From Pyrenophora tritici-repentis (lineage: Eukaryota > Ascomycota > Dothideomycetes > Pleosporales > Pleosporaceae): a stretch of 64,000 bases of DNA. Numbering within the stretch: the first letter of the stretch is position 1; each line of letters starts with the position of its first letter. This document shows positions 1 to 14,989 of the stretch, one piece after another. The DNA lies in contig NC_089390.1 in NCBI RefSeq assembly GCF_003171515.1, positions 2,046,001 to 2,110,000 of the forward strand, in the 5' to 3' direction. The notes below the pieces were generated by a model. That model saw only the letters and a program-made list of their open reading frames with translations, was not told the DNA's origin and made no database searches. A program made the translations under genes and the position numbers.

Positions 1-538
1 CAAATGTGATGGCGGAGACGAGTGCTAGTAATGTTATTTTCATTTTGGTGGTAAAGTTGCGTGGGTTTGCGGGGTCATCTTGCGAGTCCCAGCCGACGAG
101 GTTGTTGTCGAGATCGGATAGAGGGTACTTTTCCACGGCGATCTGGTCTCTCTTCGTGCTTTTCCTCGATAGATGTCTTTCCAGGTCTGTGCCAACCTCG
201 TTTTTGGTTTCCTCGGGGCCCTTCTGTAGCGTTAGCTGTTGTTCGTTGATGTGCTGGTGCAATGTATGAGCCGTATTTTGCACAAATTAGCCTGAATACA
301 GCATGCTGCGACTTGCAAGTGCAAGTGCAAGATGGCAAAGGATTCAGGCTGCTTCATGAACATGATGGCCAGGCAAGAATCGATGAATGTCTGACCACAA
401 GAGCTTGGGAGTCCATACCTTCTCGTCAACATCGTCTGCCTCCTTATGTGATCGCATGTCGCCCATCTCCAAGTCCAGGGTGTGCGTTTCCGAGCTACTT
501 CTCGAATGTCCCCGATCACGGTCCTCTGTATAACCCAT
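1..538 (-). CDS. MFS transporter, N-terminal part (runs off left edge)
   Basis: Read on the minus strand as exon 1 (419-538, ATG at 538) and exon 2 (1-253, incomplete), joined across a 165 bp intron with donor GTATGG and acceptor CACCAG; the phase is 0 on both sides. About 124 residues lie in the window. The first ~100 are hydrophilic, followed by a motif reading GWDSQDDPANPRNF and then the start of a hydrophobic segment. The D-DP-NP-N/W signature just before the first membrane helix is typical of fungal DHA1-type major facilitator drug/polyamine transporters. Everything after the start of helix 1 is outside the window, so substrate class cannot be judged. The intron is longer than most here, so the first exon is the least certain part. 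Confidence 0.72.
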
Positions 539-2268
539 CTCTCCTTTAACTGCCAAAAAATACTTTTTTAATAAATTCGTTCGTCAAGACGTGTATCGCT
601 GGCGTGACGTTGGCACTACTTTATCTTGCTAGGCGGGATTCAAAGCACTCGTCGCCGGTCTTGAAAGAATGCGATGATAGTGATTGACAGCCACCAGCCC
701 AGGGATTCTTAGCGCATATATATGAAGAAACAAGTCAGGAGGGCAGACGCAGCTGCGGTGTCATCGCCCGCTGCTATGCAACCAAATTGCAGCATCTAGT
801 CTGGCCATTATCTCCGAGGTCCACTGACTCCACCGATGTGGCTAGCGGGGGCCATGTCTCCTCCCCCTCGGTGGACGGCGTTTGTTTAAGAGCGAGACAG
901 CGACGTGTGGGGACGATGCGCTGCAGAAGGGCCGCTCCGAGCATTCTCAGCCCTTCTCTACGCCTAACTTCAGCGCCCTCGTAATATCGCCGAACGCATT
1001 CAGCATGCAACCTGTTTCTGCTCGTGTTGGTCTTCGGCCGAAGCATGTTGGACGGATGTTCGTGAATGACGGCCCGCCGACACACCCGTATAAACTCTGA
1101 CAAGGCGTGTCTTATGCGCGATCCTACGCGCTCCTGAGTTTCGTGAAAACATCATCGGAGCCTATAAGTGACCGACCCCGTCAGCCTCATAAGTGGGCAG
1201 GCGCCCATATCGAAAGTCGGAGTGGCAACCTGGTCGGCGGTGGTTGGTGGATGACCTTGGTAAGCGGTCGGTATCCGATGCGCTGATAATGTCGCTTGTG
1301 TCCTATCTCCTAAATCCATGGTATGTACGTCCATCTCTTGTGTCTTGGCTGGTGCACGACAGGCTGAGCCGAAACCAGGGAACAGGGAATGAAACCGATG
1401 AGAAGGTAAGAAAGACGGGCCTGAAGACCGAAAGAAGAATGTGGGAGACATGGTGGGATGTAATCAAACACTTACTCTGCGACTTACTGTGGTGATGTCT
1501 TACCTCTGCCATCATCCCCGAGACAGCAAGTGCGGCCGACGTGGAGTTCGTGGTACCGTGCCCCTCGTCGGCCGTCTACCCTTCATTTTCCAGCGACGCC
1601 CATCGCCCAGCGCACCACCCTCTCGTAGCTTTGGTCAGTAAGTAACAACGACCAGATTCCCAGAGAAGAAGATAGGGCGATGTCGTTGTAATTAAGTTGA
1701 TCAGCAAACGGTCCTATTGCGGTGATGTTGCCGTTTCCCCAATCAACCACGTCGCTCAACCAGGTCCTCCCGCTGCTGCTGACGCTGACACCCCGAGGCC
1801 GAGTCAGACCCAGGCTGATGTCGCACATGGTAGAAGTTTTATAGATGGGGTGATCGTCAGGCGAGTTGCAGGGCTGGGCTCTGGTTTGTATTTGAAGGCA
1901 ATCGCACCTGAACATGTCGGCCTGGACCCGGGTCTCCTCTCGGGATTCCTTCCGCCGCCACGGCTTCAGATGTGGGTTCAAGACAACGAGCTTTTTGATG
2001 CATGTATATTCTCGAACGACTACTACAGGGCCTTTGGGGTGCCTGATATCCTTCTTAGATAAGTCGCATGCATATCCCAATTGGCTCTACAGCAGAAAAC
2101 ATAGCACTACATGATGAAGCATAGTCACGAAGGACTCAAAAGTAACAAAGTACCACCAGCGCCAAAATGACCACAACATATCCCTAGTATCCACATGGTA
2201 TCAGTCCCGCTTTTTGCTGATTTCGCTGGACGCTAAAGCGTTCCCTGTTTATCCTACGCACGTGAAAT
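539..2268. other. Intergenic, no supported gene
   Basis: Lies between the 5' end of the MFS gene and the 3' end of the bHLH gene. Several open frames of up to 165 codons occur on both strands (for example 1583-2080 minus) but they overlap one another, show no recognisable domain and no convincing splice structure. It probably holds the MFS promoter and the bHLH 3' untranslated region. Confidence 0.5.
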
Positions 2269-3606
2269 CTACCCGCTGAGGAGATCCTTCACGCTCATAC
2301 CCCTGGCACCGCTCCAGCTTCGACGGTCTGTATTGAGCATCATAAGCGCCTCGGTAGCTTCTTGATCTTCACGGTCGGCTTGGGGCTTCAATGCCGGTGA
2401 CGTCAAGGAGAAGTGGACTGAGCCGTGTGAAGACCCAGGAGCAGCTACAGGGCCAGTGCTAGGCGGGCCGTTATGGAATGGGTTACTGAACTGCAATGCG
2501 GAAGGCGTCTGTGCACCAAAAGCTGGCGAAGGATGAATAGATGGCGAAGTCACTGTGGAACGGATGGATGGCGCAAGCGCGTAACGGTGTGGGTCGGACG
2601 GGTGTAACGCGGGGGAAGGGTTCGCCGAGCACTGGCCGTTACGATCGCGGGGCACGATGGCCGGGGATGTTGTTGTGGAATGGCTGTATACACTTCTATC
2701 CGATGGATACGTGGCGGGCGAGGCGTTTGCGAACGAGTATCTGGACTTTGAGGGAGCTTGTGCAACGAAGGTGGGAGACACTGCGTCTTCCATCTCTTCA
2801 TCTTGATCCTGGTCACCGTAATTCTCTTCCTCGTCGTCTTCATCGCGCATACGTCTGGGTGGTGGTGGGGGAAGGTCAGATGTTGTAGATGATGGTGAGT
2901 CGCGGCGTGAATGTGCAGTCTTGAGGTCTGATATACATTGCTCCAAGTAGCGCATGTACTCAATGGATGCCTTGATCATGTCAGCGCATTCAACGTGGAA
3001 ATAGGCAACGAGTCTACATACTTGCAGAATCGCAAGCTTGTGCATTTCTTGCCCTCTGCATGCGGGAATCATGTCTTTGAGAACTCCAAACTCTTCGTTC
3101 ATTTTCGACCTTCGCCTTCGTTCAATCAGACTATGTGCCGTCTTTCTTGCAATTTTGCGACCCGCCGCAGTCGTGTTACCCGACTGCTTTCGCTTGGTGC
3201 CATTGGTAGGAGTCGTGGTGGCCTTGGCATTTAGCGTTTGAGATGAAGTCTTGGACGCGTCCTGAGTGTCTTTGGGCTTCATCTGAATGATCTTACGGGA
3301 TCGCGTCGGCGGAGGAGGAAGGGAATAGTCATTTTTGGTGATGATGCTCTGATGTGTCCCAGTACTCGAACGTTTGCGCGCGTGGCCGGTTTTGGAAGTT
3401 GCGACTGGAGAGGATGGGGACAATGGCCGGTACGACGAGTCTGAGGCGTCCTCAGACGGACCAGACGAGCTCGCTACACTCCCTCTTCCACCCAAAGCAG
3501 CAGGTGGGAGGATGAAGCTCGACTCCAATTGCGGGGCATTAACGCTGTTCTTCCCAGTAATGTCGGCCGACGGTTGTGGTGTGGGAGGCAGATTTGGGCG
3601 CCGCAT
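2269..3606 (-). CDS. Basic helix-loop-helix transcription factor
   Basis: Starts at ATG 3606 (the frame runs a little further upstream but without an ATG) and stops at 2269; removing an in-frame 51 bp intron (2971-3021, GTATGT...TCAAG with a CTGAC branch site) leaves 428 residues. A basic region (HSLIERRRRSKMNEEF) and HLH helices occupy about residues 154-213, with the intron splitting helix 2 just after LAILQ. The E and RR residues of the basic region are those used to contact E-box DNA. The rest is low-complexity Ser/Pro-rich sequence with an acidic stretch after the HLH. The basic-region pattern resembles fungal Esc1/DevR-type nuclear regulators linked to development, but that assignment is from memory of the family. 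Because the intron has no stop, the gene reads falsely as one exon. Confidence 0.85.
   Translation of the reverse strand: MRRPNLPPTPQPSADITGKNSVNAPQLESSFILPPAALGGRGSVASSSGPSEDASDSSYRPLSPSSPVATSKTGHARKRSSTGTHQSIITKNDYSLPPPPTRSRKIIQMKPKDTQDASKTSSQTLNAKATTTPTNGTKRKQSGNTTAAGRKIARKTAHSLIERRRRSKMNEEFGVLKDMIPACRGQEMHKLAILQVCRLVAYFHVECADMIKASIEYMRYLEQCISDLKTAHSRRDSPSSTTSDLPPPPPRRMRDEDDEEENYGDQDQDEEMEDAVSPTFVAQAPSKSRYSFANASPATYPSDRSVYSHSTTTSPAIVPRDRNGQCSANPSPALHPSDPHRYALAPSIRSTVTSPSIHPSPAFGAQTPSALQFSNPFHNGPPSTGPVAAPGSSHGSVHFSLTSPALKPQADREDQEATEALMMLNTDRRSWSGARGMSVKDLLSG
2971..3021 (-). other. In-frame intron inside the bHLH domain
   Basis: Canonical GTATGT donor, CTGAC branch-like site 10-15 nt from the AG, 51 nt long, no stop codon. 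Removing it joins the two halves of HLH helix 2 and restores normal domain length; retaining it would insert 17 residues. Confidence 0.85.
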
Positions 3607-4308
3607 GATTAGACGGTCGTCAACCTCTGTCCAACTCGTATGCAAAGGCAGAAAGTGTCGAAGAGGGGATCAAGAGAGAATGAATGGCGTGCATTATCAT
3701 ATCATTGTTGGGGGTGTCGCGTGGGCTCTTGTGTCGCATCATCCTCGTGTCCCGTAGCTCTCGCGTGATTGGCTGAGCGAGCACCCGAATAGATGCCGCC
3801 GTCTGTTACGCCTCGAATGAGAGCCACGTTGCGGGAGCGTGGGCGTCATTTGCACTGTAGACTTTAGCATGTGCGCAGCATCTTGAACGAGTGGACCCAC
3901 CAGCAAGGTACGAGTGGCAAAGGCGGACGCCTGTTGAAGTCAAGCAGGAGCACGTGCTGCCTGTTTCCCCTTCGTGGGGCATGAACATGGCAGTTACCCG
4001 AAGGCAGATCAATTGACACCGAAAAGGACCGAATATAACGATTCAATGGCGTTAGCCGGTCGAAAAAGCCATAGGAAGGTGTTATGTCGCATATGAAGGG
4101 TGGGAAATGCTACTGAACCTTACCTCAGCCCTGAGGTGTAGCCCTGCAGGGGTGGATGTATGGAACCCAAGTCAATAACTAATCCTCGTCTCTTCATATT
4201 AGCGCTTTGTTATGGGACAAAGTATACAAAAGATTGCAATTTGGGCTGCATGAACTTGTACATTTTCCGTAACGCCTTGCGAATGCTGTATGTTGCACAG
4301 ATCTCGAA
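3607..4308. other. Intergenic: bHLH promoter and ERB1 3' side
   Basis: No open frame with a recognisable product. It should contain the bHLH promoter (next to 3606) and the ERB1 3' untranslated region (next to 4309). Confidence 0.5.
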
Positions 4309-6654
4309 CTAACTCCACAACCTCAACGTGCCATCTGCACCAGCCGACACGCACCATGGCTCCTTGGGATGCCAGTCCAGACCCATGACACCCAGCCTGC
4401 TCCTGACCTTGTGCCCCTTCAGTACCTTCAATGGGACGATGGTAGCGTTCTCCATAAGGTCTCCCACTACCTTTCCATGGAAAATCTGTATTGTGCCATC
4501 ATCTGAAGTATCGGCAAAGAGTGGCAGACCACCTTGATGGAAGCGAACAGCGCGAATGGCTTCCTTGTGGAAACGCAGCGTTTTGTAGGGCTTGTTCGAA
4601 AGGTCGAGATCGTGCCATAGGAGACGCTTGTCGTAGGTACCGACAATGAGGTTGTCGCCCCCGGGATGCACGTCAATCGACGAAATCCATTTGGCACCTG
4701 GTTGCAGTATCTTGACAAGCTCTTGCTTCGCGAGATCGTAGCTGCGGATGGTGTTGCGAGTAGCAACGAAGAAAATGGCTTTGGAGGGATGGAACTGTGC
4801 TGTCTGTGCGATACCCTTGAGACGGCGGAAGGGAAGTTGAGTGAGGTGTTTTGAGACAGTATGAATGGCCACTGCTGTACTCTGACCGCGAGGCGATACT
4901 GTGGCAAAGTAGTCTCCCCTCCTGTGCCAGTTGACAATCTTGACAGCTGATCTGACTTCAACCTGGACAAGGACGCCTTTGTTCTCAAGACGAGCTCCTG
5001 GGCGGCTCCATTTTCCTGGTGCTTGTTTGGGAGCCTCACCGTTTGAGCTCGTCGATGGTTTGGACGTTGCGTAACCCCAACCTGCATCAAGGACCTCGCG
5101 ACTGGCTTGCTCCACATCCGGTGACAAGAGTGTGAAAGGAACTATCAAGAAGACGTTCTCACCGCAAGCAGCGGCAACAACAGATGCATCCTTCTTGGGC
5201 CTCCACTGTACTGCATCAACGGCTTCCTCATCGGACAGCTTCGCATTCCACACTTGTCGACCGGTCAGGAGCTCCCAAATTCTCACGTAACCATCATCTC
5301 CTCCACTTGCAACGAATATGCCATTTGGATCAATTGATACACAACGGACACGTCCTTCTTGTCCGCGGAAGATGGCCGCGCAAGTTGTAGGGAAAGGCTT
5401 CAGGTCTTCAGGGTTCGGTAGCTTGGGTAGTAGTGATTCAGGGTCGATGTTAAGTCGGTTTCTTCGTATACGAGGAGCCAGGTAAAGATCCAGACTCCGC
5501 TCAAAACGTTCCTTGACGAATGTTTCGTAGCCAGGAACCTTTCGCAGAGCATCATAGTTCTTGGGTAAGAATTCCCTCTCCCGATCCTCCTCATCTGCTT
5601 CCAACCAAGCTTGCTCTTCAGCCTTGTCTGGTAGATACTCAGGCGGCGGGTGGTAGCTTGCTTCGTAGCCTGGCGGTGGTAGCTTAGGTGCGGGGATGTG
5701 CATCGAGTTGTCTGGTCGTGGCTTCTCATCTGCCCATACATCGAAGTTGAAAGCATCCTGCTCTTCTTCCTGTTCCTCAGGCGCTCTGTATGGCTGGATG
5801 CGACCTTCCCTGATTGCCTTTACGAGTTTCATGACGCGTTTGGCCTCATGTTTGGAAGGAATAAATCGTCGCTTGGGTTCTGGGGCAGCGCTCAGTGGCA
5901 TGATCTCCTGCTTGCCAGAGAAGTAGGCCACCATCTCGGGGTACGGATCGTATCCATCCTCGACCACCTCATTCCTTGTGAGCCTCTTGAGCACATCCAG
6001 TTCCTCTTCTGACAGGTTCAGTGGCTTGCCCGTCTGCGGATCGGTCAGACCGGTCCAGCCCTTGGGTATATCAATGCTGTCCAACAGCGCATCCAAAGCC
6101 TCTCCCTTGGCCGGGCGCATAATCTTCTTGCCATTGATGTCATAGCCAATATGCGGGTATTCGTCATAGTACTTGAGATCTATGTTGCCGATGGTATTCG
6201 TAGCTTCAACGTCTGAATCGTCGGACTCGTAGACTGGGTCGATCTCCTTGTAGATATATCGAGTATTGCCATGCGCGTCGGTAGTAACAGTGTAGTTGGG
6301 CTTGAGGTCCTCGTCATCCTCTAGCTCCTCTGTTACAGCAGTGTCGAGGTCCATGTCATGTGTCGGGACGCCTTTCTTCTTGCGCAGCGGACCATCTGAC
6401 GTGTTGAGGTTGCGCATTTCTGTGCGTATCTGCTCTGAGTCACTGTCCTCATCCTCCTCTTCGTCTTCGTCAGACAGGCCCTCAATTACACTGCTTGCAT
6501 CCGTATCGACTTCTTCTTCTCGGCTGTTGTCTGAATCGTCCTCGGAATGCGACAGAATGCCCTCAAGCAAGCCGTCGCCTAATTCACCTTCGGAATCACT
6601 AGGCTCTGGCGCCGGGCGCGTCACTACCTTCCTCTTGCGCGGATTGACAGACAT
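4309..6654 (-). CDS. ERB1: Ribosome biogenesis protein Erb1 (BOP1)
   Basis: A single-exon gene of 781 residues from ATG 6654 to 4309. Residues ~20-135 are acidic and low-complexity; ~140-415 match the BOP1 N-terminal domain, including a [11 protein letters not shown] segment; ~425-781 form WD40 repeats with several GH/WD-type ends. Erb1 works in the nucleolus with Nop7 and Ytm1 (PeBoW complex in animals) in 27S pre-rRNA processing and 60S subunit assembly. Length and domain order are normal. The upstream in-frame region to 6825 lacks an ATG before 6654 that would suit the protein. It is divergent from PRP5, sharing a 273 bp promoter. Confidence 0.95.
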   Translation of the reverse strand: MSVNPRKRKVVTRPAPEPSDSEGELGDGLLEGILSHSEDDSDNSREEEVDTDASSVIEGLSDEDEEEDEDSDSEQIRTEMRNLNTSDGPLRKKKGVPTHDMDLDTAVTEELEDDEDLKPNYTVTTDAHGNTRYIYKEIDPVYESDDSDVEATNTIGNIDLKYYDEYPHIGYDINGKKIMRPAKGEALDALLDSIDIPKGWTGLTDPQTGKPLNLSEEELDVLKRLTRNEVVEDGYDPYPEMVAYFSGKQEIMPLSAAPEPKRRFIPSKHEAKRVMKLVKAIREGRIQPYRAPEEQEEEQDAFNFDVWADEKPRPDNSMHIPAPKLPPPGYEASYHPPPEYLPDKAEEQAWLEADEEDREREFLPKNYDALRKVPGYETFVKERFERSLDLYLAPRIRRNRLNIDPESLLPKLPNPEDLKPFPTTCAAIFRGQEGRVRCVSIDPNGIFVASGGDDGYVRIWELLTGRQVWNAKLSDEEAVDAVQWRPKKDASVVAAACGENVFLIVPFTLLSPDVEQASREVLDAGWGYATSKPSTSSNGEAPKQAPGKWSRPGARLENKGVLVQVEVRSAVKIVNWHRRGDYFATVSPRGQSTAVAIHTVSKHLTQLPFRRLKGIAQTAQFHPSKAIFFVATRNTIRSYDLAKQELVKILQPGAKWISSIDVHPGGDNLIVGTYDKRLLWHDLDLSNKPYKTLRFHKEAIRAVRFHQGGLPLFADTSDDGTIQIFHGKVVGDLMENATIVPLKVLKGHKVRSRLGVMGLDWHPKEPWCVSAGADGTLRLWS

Positions 6655-6927
6655 GGTGATGTGCAGTGGTTTGCCTTCACCTTCACTTTCCTCAGGTCGC
6701 ATCTTCCCAAAAAATATCGCTAGCGTCCAAGATTTCGGCTTTAGCGCGCCTTCACCTTTTAGCGCGCCGCACGTGCCAGGCTGCCAGGCTGCCATCAGCC
6801 AAGCAAACAAAACGGTGCCTGGCAAGCTGCTCTACTCAACTTTTACCCCACACACATACACACCCGCACCCACTGCTTGAAGCATCAGAATCAACCGATA
6901 GCAGCCAGTAATAAACCGCAAGCAAAG
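6655..6927. promoter_or_regulatory. Bidirectional ERB1/PRP5 promoter
   Basis: The 273 bp between two start codons must serve both genes. It contains two copies of TTTAGCGCGCC (6740-6750 and 6758-6768), immediately followed by a CACGTG E-box (6770-6775) and a short GCCAGGCT tandem repeat (around 6775-6795). A T/C-rich tract ending in a CACACA run precedes PRP5. The binding factors are not known to me; TTTAGCGC resembles E2F/MBF-type sites. Confidence 0.55.
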
Positions 6928-10535
<3,608 letters not shown>

Positions 10536-11867
10536 TGTGTTCATTCCAGAGGGTATGCACTGCTTTTCCACTTTTCTTCATTTTGGCGTTGCTTTTCCTT
10601 TTCCATGGCGTCAGTTTCACTGCATTGGGAGGAACGGTTTTGCTGGTGGCATGGGCATAGGCATGGCATAGGATATGGATGGAGTTTGCAATGTTTTCTC
10701 GACGAAAAATAAGGCAAGTGATGGATGCGCAAAGGAGATTGGGTTTCGGGTTTCACCATAGGACAATTTTCCGGGTCTCTGAAAACGTAAGTTTGAACAC
10801 CTGAACATTCCTTATTGCTTTCGCTGATTTACACACCCCGTCACAGGTCTCTTCCGTCTACTGAGCAACTTCTTTCGCTCGCCGAATTTACCGCCGTTTC
10901 CTACACCACGGACGACATCACTGTACATTAATGGAGCCAGGCTATCATCTGCCTTGGGCGACTGAACTGGGAAGTTGTGGGAGGGATCATGGGGTGGGGT
11001 TTTTCAAATTCGTAGGCTGGATACTGTGCATGCGCACACTGGTCTTCTTCACACACACACTCCGTAGTTCCTCTGTACATACTATACCAATGTCAAATCC
11101 TTTTCAAGGTACACTTGCTTCCCAGATGCGTAGGATGTGTCGTGCAGTTGTGTACCCTATACCAATGTTGTATGTTGTCATCTACCCAGACTTCTCATGC
11201 TACCAAACACCAGAACACCGTCGCATCAGCGTTGCATGGACTTGCTCTGGTCCCTACGTCATCACGTTCCAATCCCTTCCCACATGTATGCAACCACGCC
11301 GTATTGACTACTAAAAGCCCGCATCCATCGGTAATGTACATGTATTCCTTCTAATTACACCATAACTTGCAATCCTTCTGCCCATATCCACATGCCCAGC
11401 ACCCACCCACCCAAGTCCATTTTTATCACAGCATGGGATCCCCACACTACGGAAGCGAAACATGGAAGCAGGGGGGAGGGACGGGACAGTGGCCAAAGTT
11501 ATTTTGCAGACTATTGCCCGCACTGCCACCACCCGACCAAATAGCTCCGAAAGCAGATATCCCTTGATGCAAAAAACCAACGAGGGGGGTAAGTGTGTGA
11601 CCTTGCAGCCAGCCCCAGCTCTAGGGCGACAAGGGTTTTCTTCACCAATTCGAACAATTTAGTGCAATTGGTAGGCGGTATCTGTGTTTTCTACATGTAA
11701 GGGAACTCTGGGGGCTGTTCTCGGGCCGGTACGGGTTGTGTGTGGTTGGCGGGAACCGGTTTGGCATGTGTATGCGGGGACGTTCATATTTTGGGAGTCA
11801 TTGGTGGGGAGGAAGGGGGTTTGTCAAGGAGAGAGAATCATCGGGTACAAGCGGCAGCGGGTTTAGT
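10536..11867. other. Convergent intergenic stretch, no supported gene
   Basis: Between the 3' ends of PRP5 and PSF1. The longest frame (10931-11314 plus, 127 codons) has an ATG but no recognisable domain. The stretch contains C-rich and CA-rich low-complexity pieces typical of untranslated ends. Confidence 0.5.
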
Positions 11868-12679
11868 TCAGCTGAGACGCTGGAGATATCCCTGGGCGAT
11901 TAGACGTTCGACATCGCCTTGGCGGACGTAGAATTGCGAGTTTTTAGTCAAGGTGATGGATCTAGTTGATTGACCGGTTTAGCTGGAGTCTCAGAAAGCT
12001 TATCTTTTCGAAATTGGTAATAGAAATGCGAGTGCGCATGGAGTCAAGGGAGCTGGAGCAGACTTACCCGTATTCTGTTTGGATCTCGCCCGCGTCCTTG
12101 AGCACTCGTACGTCGATGAAGAGATCGCGGGGTGGCTCTAAACTGCCTGTGAGGTCGATGTCTGTCCATTGTCCCTTATATGCTGCTAGTAGGTCGCTGT
12201 ATTGTCTCACGTACTCCTCCTCTTCTGGACTTAGACTGCTCTCCTCCTTTCCTCCTCCAGTACCCAAAACCCCTGCTCTGCCTGCTTCTCCGCTGTGGTC
12301 TTTGCTACCCTGTTGCTCAAGCACATCGATGCCTTCCCAGCAATAGTCCTCTAGCTTGTCACTGCGAACGCGGTGGTAGGCTAGCAGACATCGCTTGTTG
12401 CGGCGCATGCAGAGGTGGTTTACAAGGAGTGCGCAGGCGGTTTCGGGAGATGCGCTGGGGTTAAAGGAGCCGCTGAAGGGAGCGAGGATTGAGGAGACAT
12501 CTTTGTCGAGGTCGCGCACTTCGCGAATTATGGAGCGTGTGAGTTCGGAGGCATATGGTGGGAGATGTGGGAGGGCGAGGATACGCTTTGCGTTTTGGAC
12601 CTAGGTGTGTTAGGAATATTTGATGTATAAAGCATGATGACTTCTTCCATACCAGCTTATTGGCAGCTTCTCCGTACAT
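11868..12679 (-). CDS. PSF1: DNA replication complex GINS protein Psf1
   Basis: Exon 1 is only 27 nt (12653-12679, nine codons from ATG 12679), exon 2 is 12068-12600 and exon 3 is 11868-11961; introns are 52 and 106 bp. The 217-residue product begins MYGEAANKL and contains ELTRSIIREVRDLDKDVSSI, a LLVNHLCMRRNKRCLLAYH core segment, and a C-terminal YVRQGDVERLIAQGYL motif followed by the stop. These are conserved landmarks of Psf1. Psf1 is one of four GINS subunits; GINS joins Cdc45 and MCM2-7 in the replicative helicase. An acidic/Gly insert lies in the middle. The tiny first exon was chosen because it completes the conserved N-terminus. Confidence 0.93.
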
Positions 12680-13349
12680 GATGATGCTCTGAAGCTCAAT
12701 TGGTCTCGATTATGCACTTGGCTCGTATGGTACCTAGGTAGGCCCCAAACAGAGCGCTGGTCGTTGCAGTTGGACGGACTGTGGGATATGATTTGATTTG
12801 TCAAGATATGATTTGTATGAAGAATCTTCTGATCGGTATATGCATGTACATCTGGGAGTTTGAAAGAAACGGGGTCTGTTTGAGTTCTGCGAATGTTTTG
12901 TCGCGCCCCTCATCTGAAAGGGCAGGCGCGTCCGCGTCGCGGACGCATGTGGGGGACGGGTGGGTCTTGGCATTTTCGAGTCCAACCTCAACCCTTTTGG
13001 CAATACCTTACAAAACTCCATCAACCCTCATTCGCCGGCATCCGCGAACCACGACTAGCACGAGTTTACAGGCTGACAATCTAATGCGCGATAGATAGTA
13101 GAATCAAACGATATGAGAACGTCACGTTATCCTCAGGTCAAAACGACAGTAAAGAACAGACTGGATTCTACGTGCAAATGTCGATCTACGCACGAGAATC
13201 AACGCCCCGAATGTGACCCTTAATGAACCCAAGAATTCACCCAACACCGCCTAACTATACCAAGAAGAATGGGTATCGCCCTGTGAACAACTCCACTACA
13301 AAGCGTAATAATGAAGACACAAAGTACATAGCTGACATGGATCAGATTC
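12680..13349. other. Intergenic: PSF1 promoter and HMG gene 3' side
   Basis: No supported gene. Overlapping short frames on both strands (for example 12781-13098 plus) show no known domain. Confidence 0.5.
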
Positions 13350-14989
13350 TTACTCGCCCATCCATTTATCGAATTCTGATTCTTGTTCCAACGACGTCAT
13401 GGTCGGGTCCGACTGCCAACCGTGATATTCATCGTGTGAAAGATCCAATAGATTGTCGAGGTTGTGTTGATCGAGGTTGTCTTCGTGTGAATTTGGCTGG
13501 CCAATTCGAAATCCATCGTGATGCAGTGCCGAAGGGTCGATGTCGGAATGGTTTCCTCCATCATAGGCCAACAACATTGGATCTAGCTGCGCCTCGTCGA
13601 AAGGCGTACCGACATGCGAATGCAGCTGTTGCAACAGTTCACCACCGGGAAGCCCTAAAACGGACGGATTTGCTGAAAACTGAAGCGACGATGCTGGAGT
13701 ATCCACCCTCCTCAACAGCATGTCGTCGGTATAGTTCAGGCTCATGTGTGTGGCTGGGTATGCGGCAGTCTGGTAGTACTGGCCATAGAGATCGCTGTGG
13801 TTAATGGGCATAGGCATGGGCCGTCCCTCGTTCGTCATTTCCCATGACGATCTGTTCATACCATTACCATTTAGTCCGAACGAACGGTCAAAATACTCTG
13901 CTCCTACACCGCTGGACGGGTAACCAAACGAACTATCGACTCTCCTGGCCTGTCGGGGACGAGGTCTGCTACCAGCTGGAGCCCACTCGACATCATCCAG
14001 ATCGCTAAGCTCATCGTCATCCGACCACTCAGTTTTTCGCTTTCGGGCAGCAGGAGTGACGGTCTTGCTAGGCGAGAACTTGTACGTTGGGTGTGCGTTC
14101 TGGTGATTCATCCTCTCAATCTTCGCGTACTCATTGTACAACTCGCGGATCTCCGGAGGCTCTAGAGGCCAACTTTCACCAGCTACTGACGATACGACTT
14201 GATGGTTGTTCTGTAGGCACCAAGACTTGGCCCTTTCCGCAAACGCCGAACGGTAGAGCATGAAAGAGTTCATGGGACGGGTGATGTATCCGTTCCTTTT
14301 CTCTACTTCTCGTCTTCTCACATCTGCAGGCCTGTTTACCCACTCCTCCATATTCTTGACCGGGATATGGTGTAGCTCTTTTGTCAAGATGCTCAATGGT
14401 GCAGTCAGTCTAGGCGTCTTGTGCTTGTCTGACTTTGCGGCTTTGGCTTTCTTCGATTTGGGCGTCGCTTTCGGTCGGGGGCTTCCTTCGGTCTTGCGCG
14501 GAGAGCTGGATGATGTCATTGCTCGTCCACTGCGCGTCGTTCTTCTACTAGAGTCGTCGCCGTTTGTGGACCTTGGTGTCGGTGGCGAGAACAGACCTTG
14601 GTCGTGCTATTGTTCATTAGCTACACAGCTATGACAAGATGCGATTCCCACTCACCGAAAGGCCATTGTATGACCCGTTTTGGTAATACTCCGCCGGAGG
14701 GCCGTATCCATCCTGAATTTGAATCAGTATTGTATGCGCGTGGAAATACAGGGACTCTTACATATTGTATACCTAGGCCAAGCCCATGAGGATGACTGTC
14801 GCCATGTGACGCATGCAAAGGGATCCCTTCGTGCGCCACCGAGCTGGGAGAACCATACCCTGGTTCCCCTGACGAATAGCCGCGATTTGTGTTGTATTGC
14901 GCAACTCGCTGCAGCCCCGCATGGTAATCCGACCCGGCATTTGGCGGAGTGGGAGGATGCTGTTGTTGGACGAATATGTCACCCCTCAT
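13350..14989 (-). CDS. HMG-box transcription factor
   Basis: Exons 14762-14989, 14656-14712 and 13350-14606, separated by two 49 bp introns (GTAAGA and GTGAGT donors), give 513 residues. An HMG box (YITRPMNSFMLYRSAFAERA onwards to the NEYAKIERMNH segment) spans about residues 199-270, preceded by a Lys-rich stretch. The RPMNSFMLYR start and WPLEPPEIRELY segment place it in the sequence-specific MATA/Ste11-like fungal HMG group, which controls mating and sexual development; it is not flanked by MAT-locus genes here. The C-terminal ~240 residues are Asn/Gln/His-rich with no known domain. The large empty region upstream may be its promoter. A specific orthologue (for example Ste11 or FMF-1 type) is possible but unproved. 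Confidence 0.85.

Noticed and set aside
1583..2080. 165-codon minus-strand frame
   Set aside because: No domain or secretion signal, and an overlapping plus-strand frame of 121 codons exists; no convincing splice partners.
6296..6880. Ser-rich plus-strand frame opposite ERB1, and the 304-codon Ser/Arg-rich minus-strand frame opposite PRP5 (7014-7928)
   Set aside because: Both are antisense to low-complexity acidic or Arg-rich coding sequence, whose complement is stop-poor.
10931..11314. 127-codon plus-strand frame after PRP5
   Set aside because: Lies in a convergent untranslated region, no domain, overlapping open frames.
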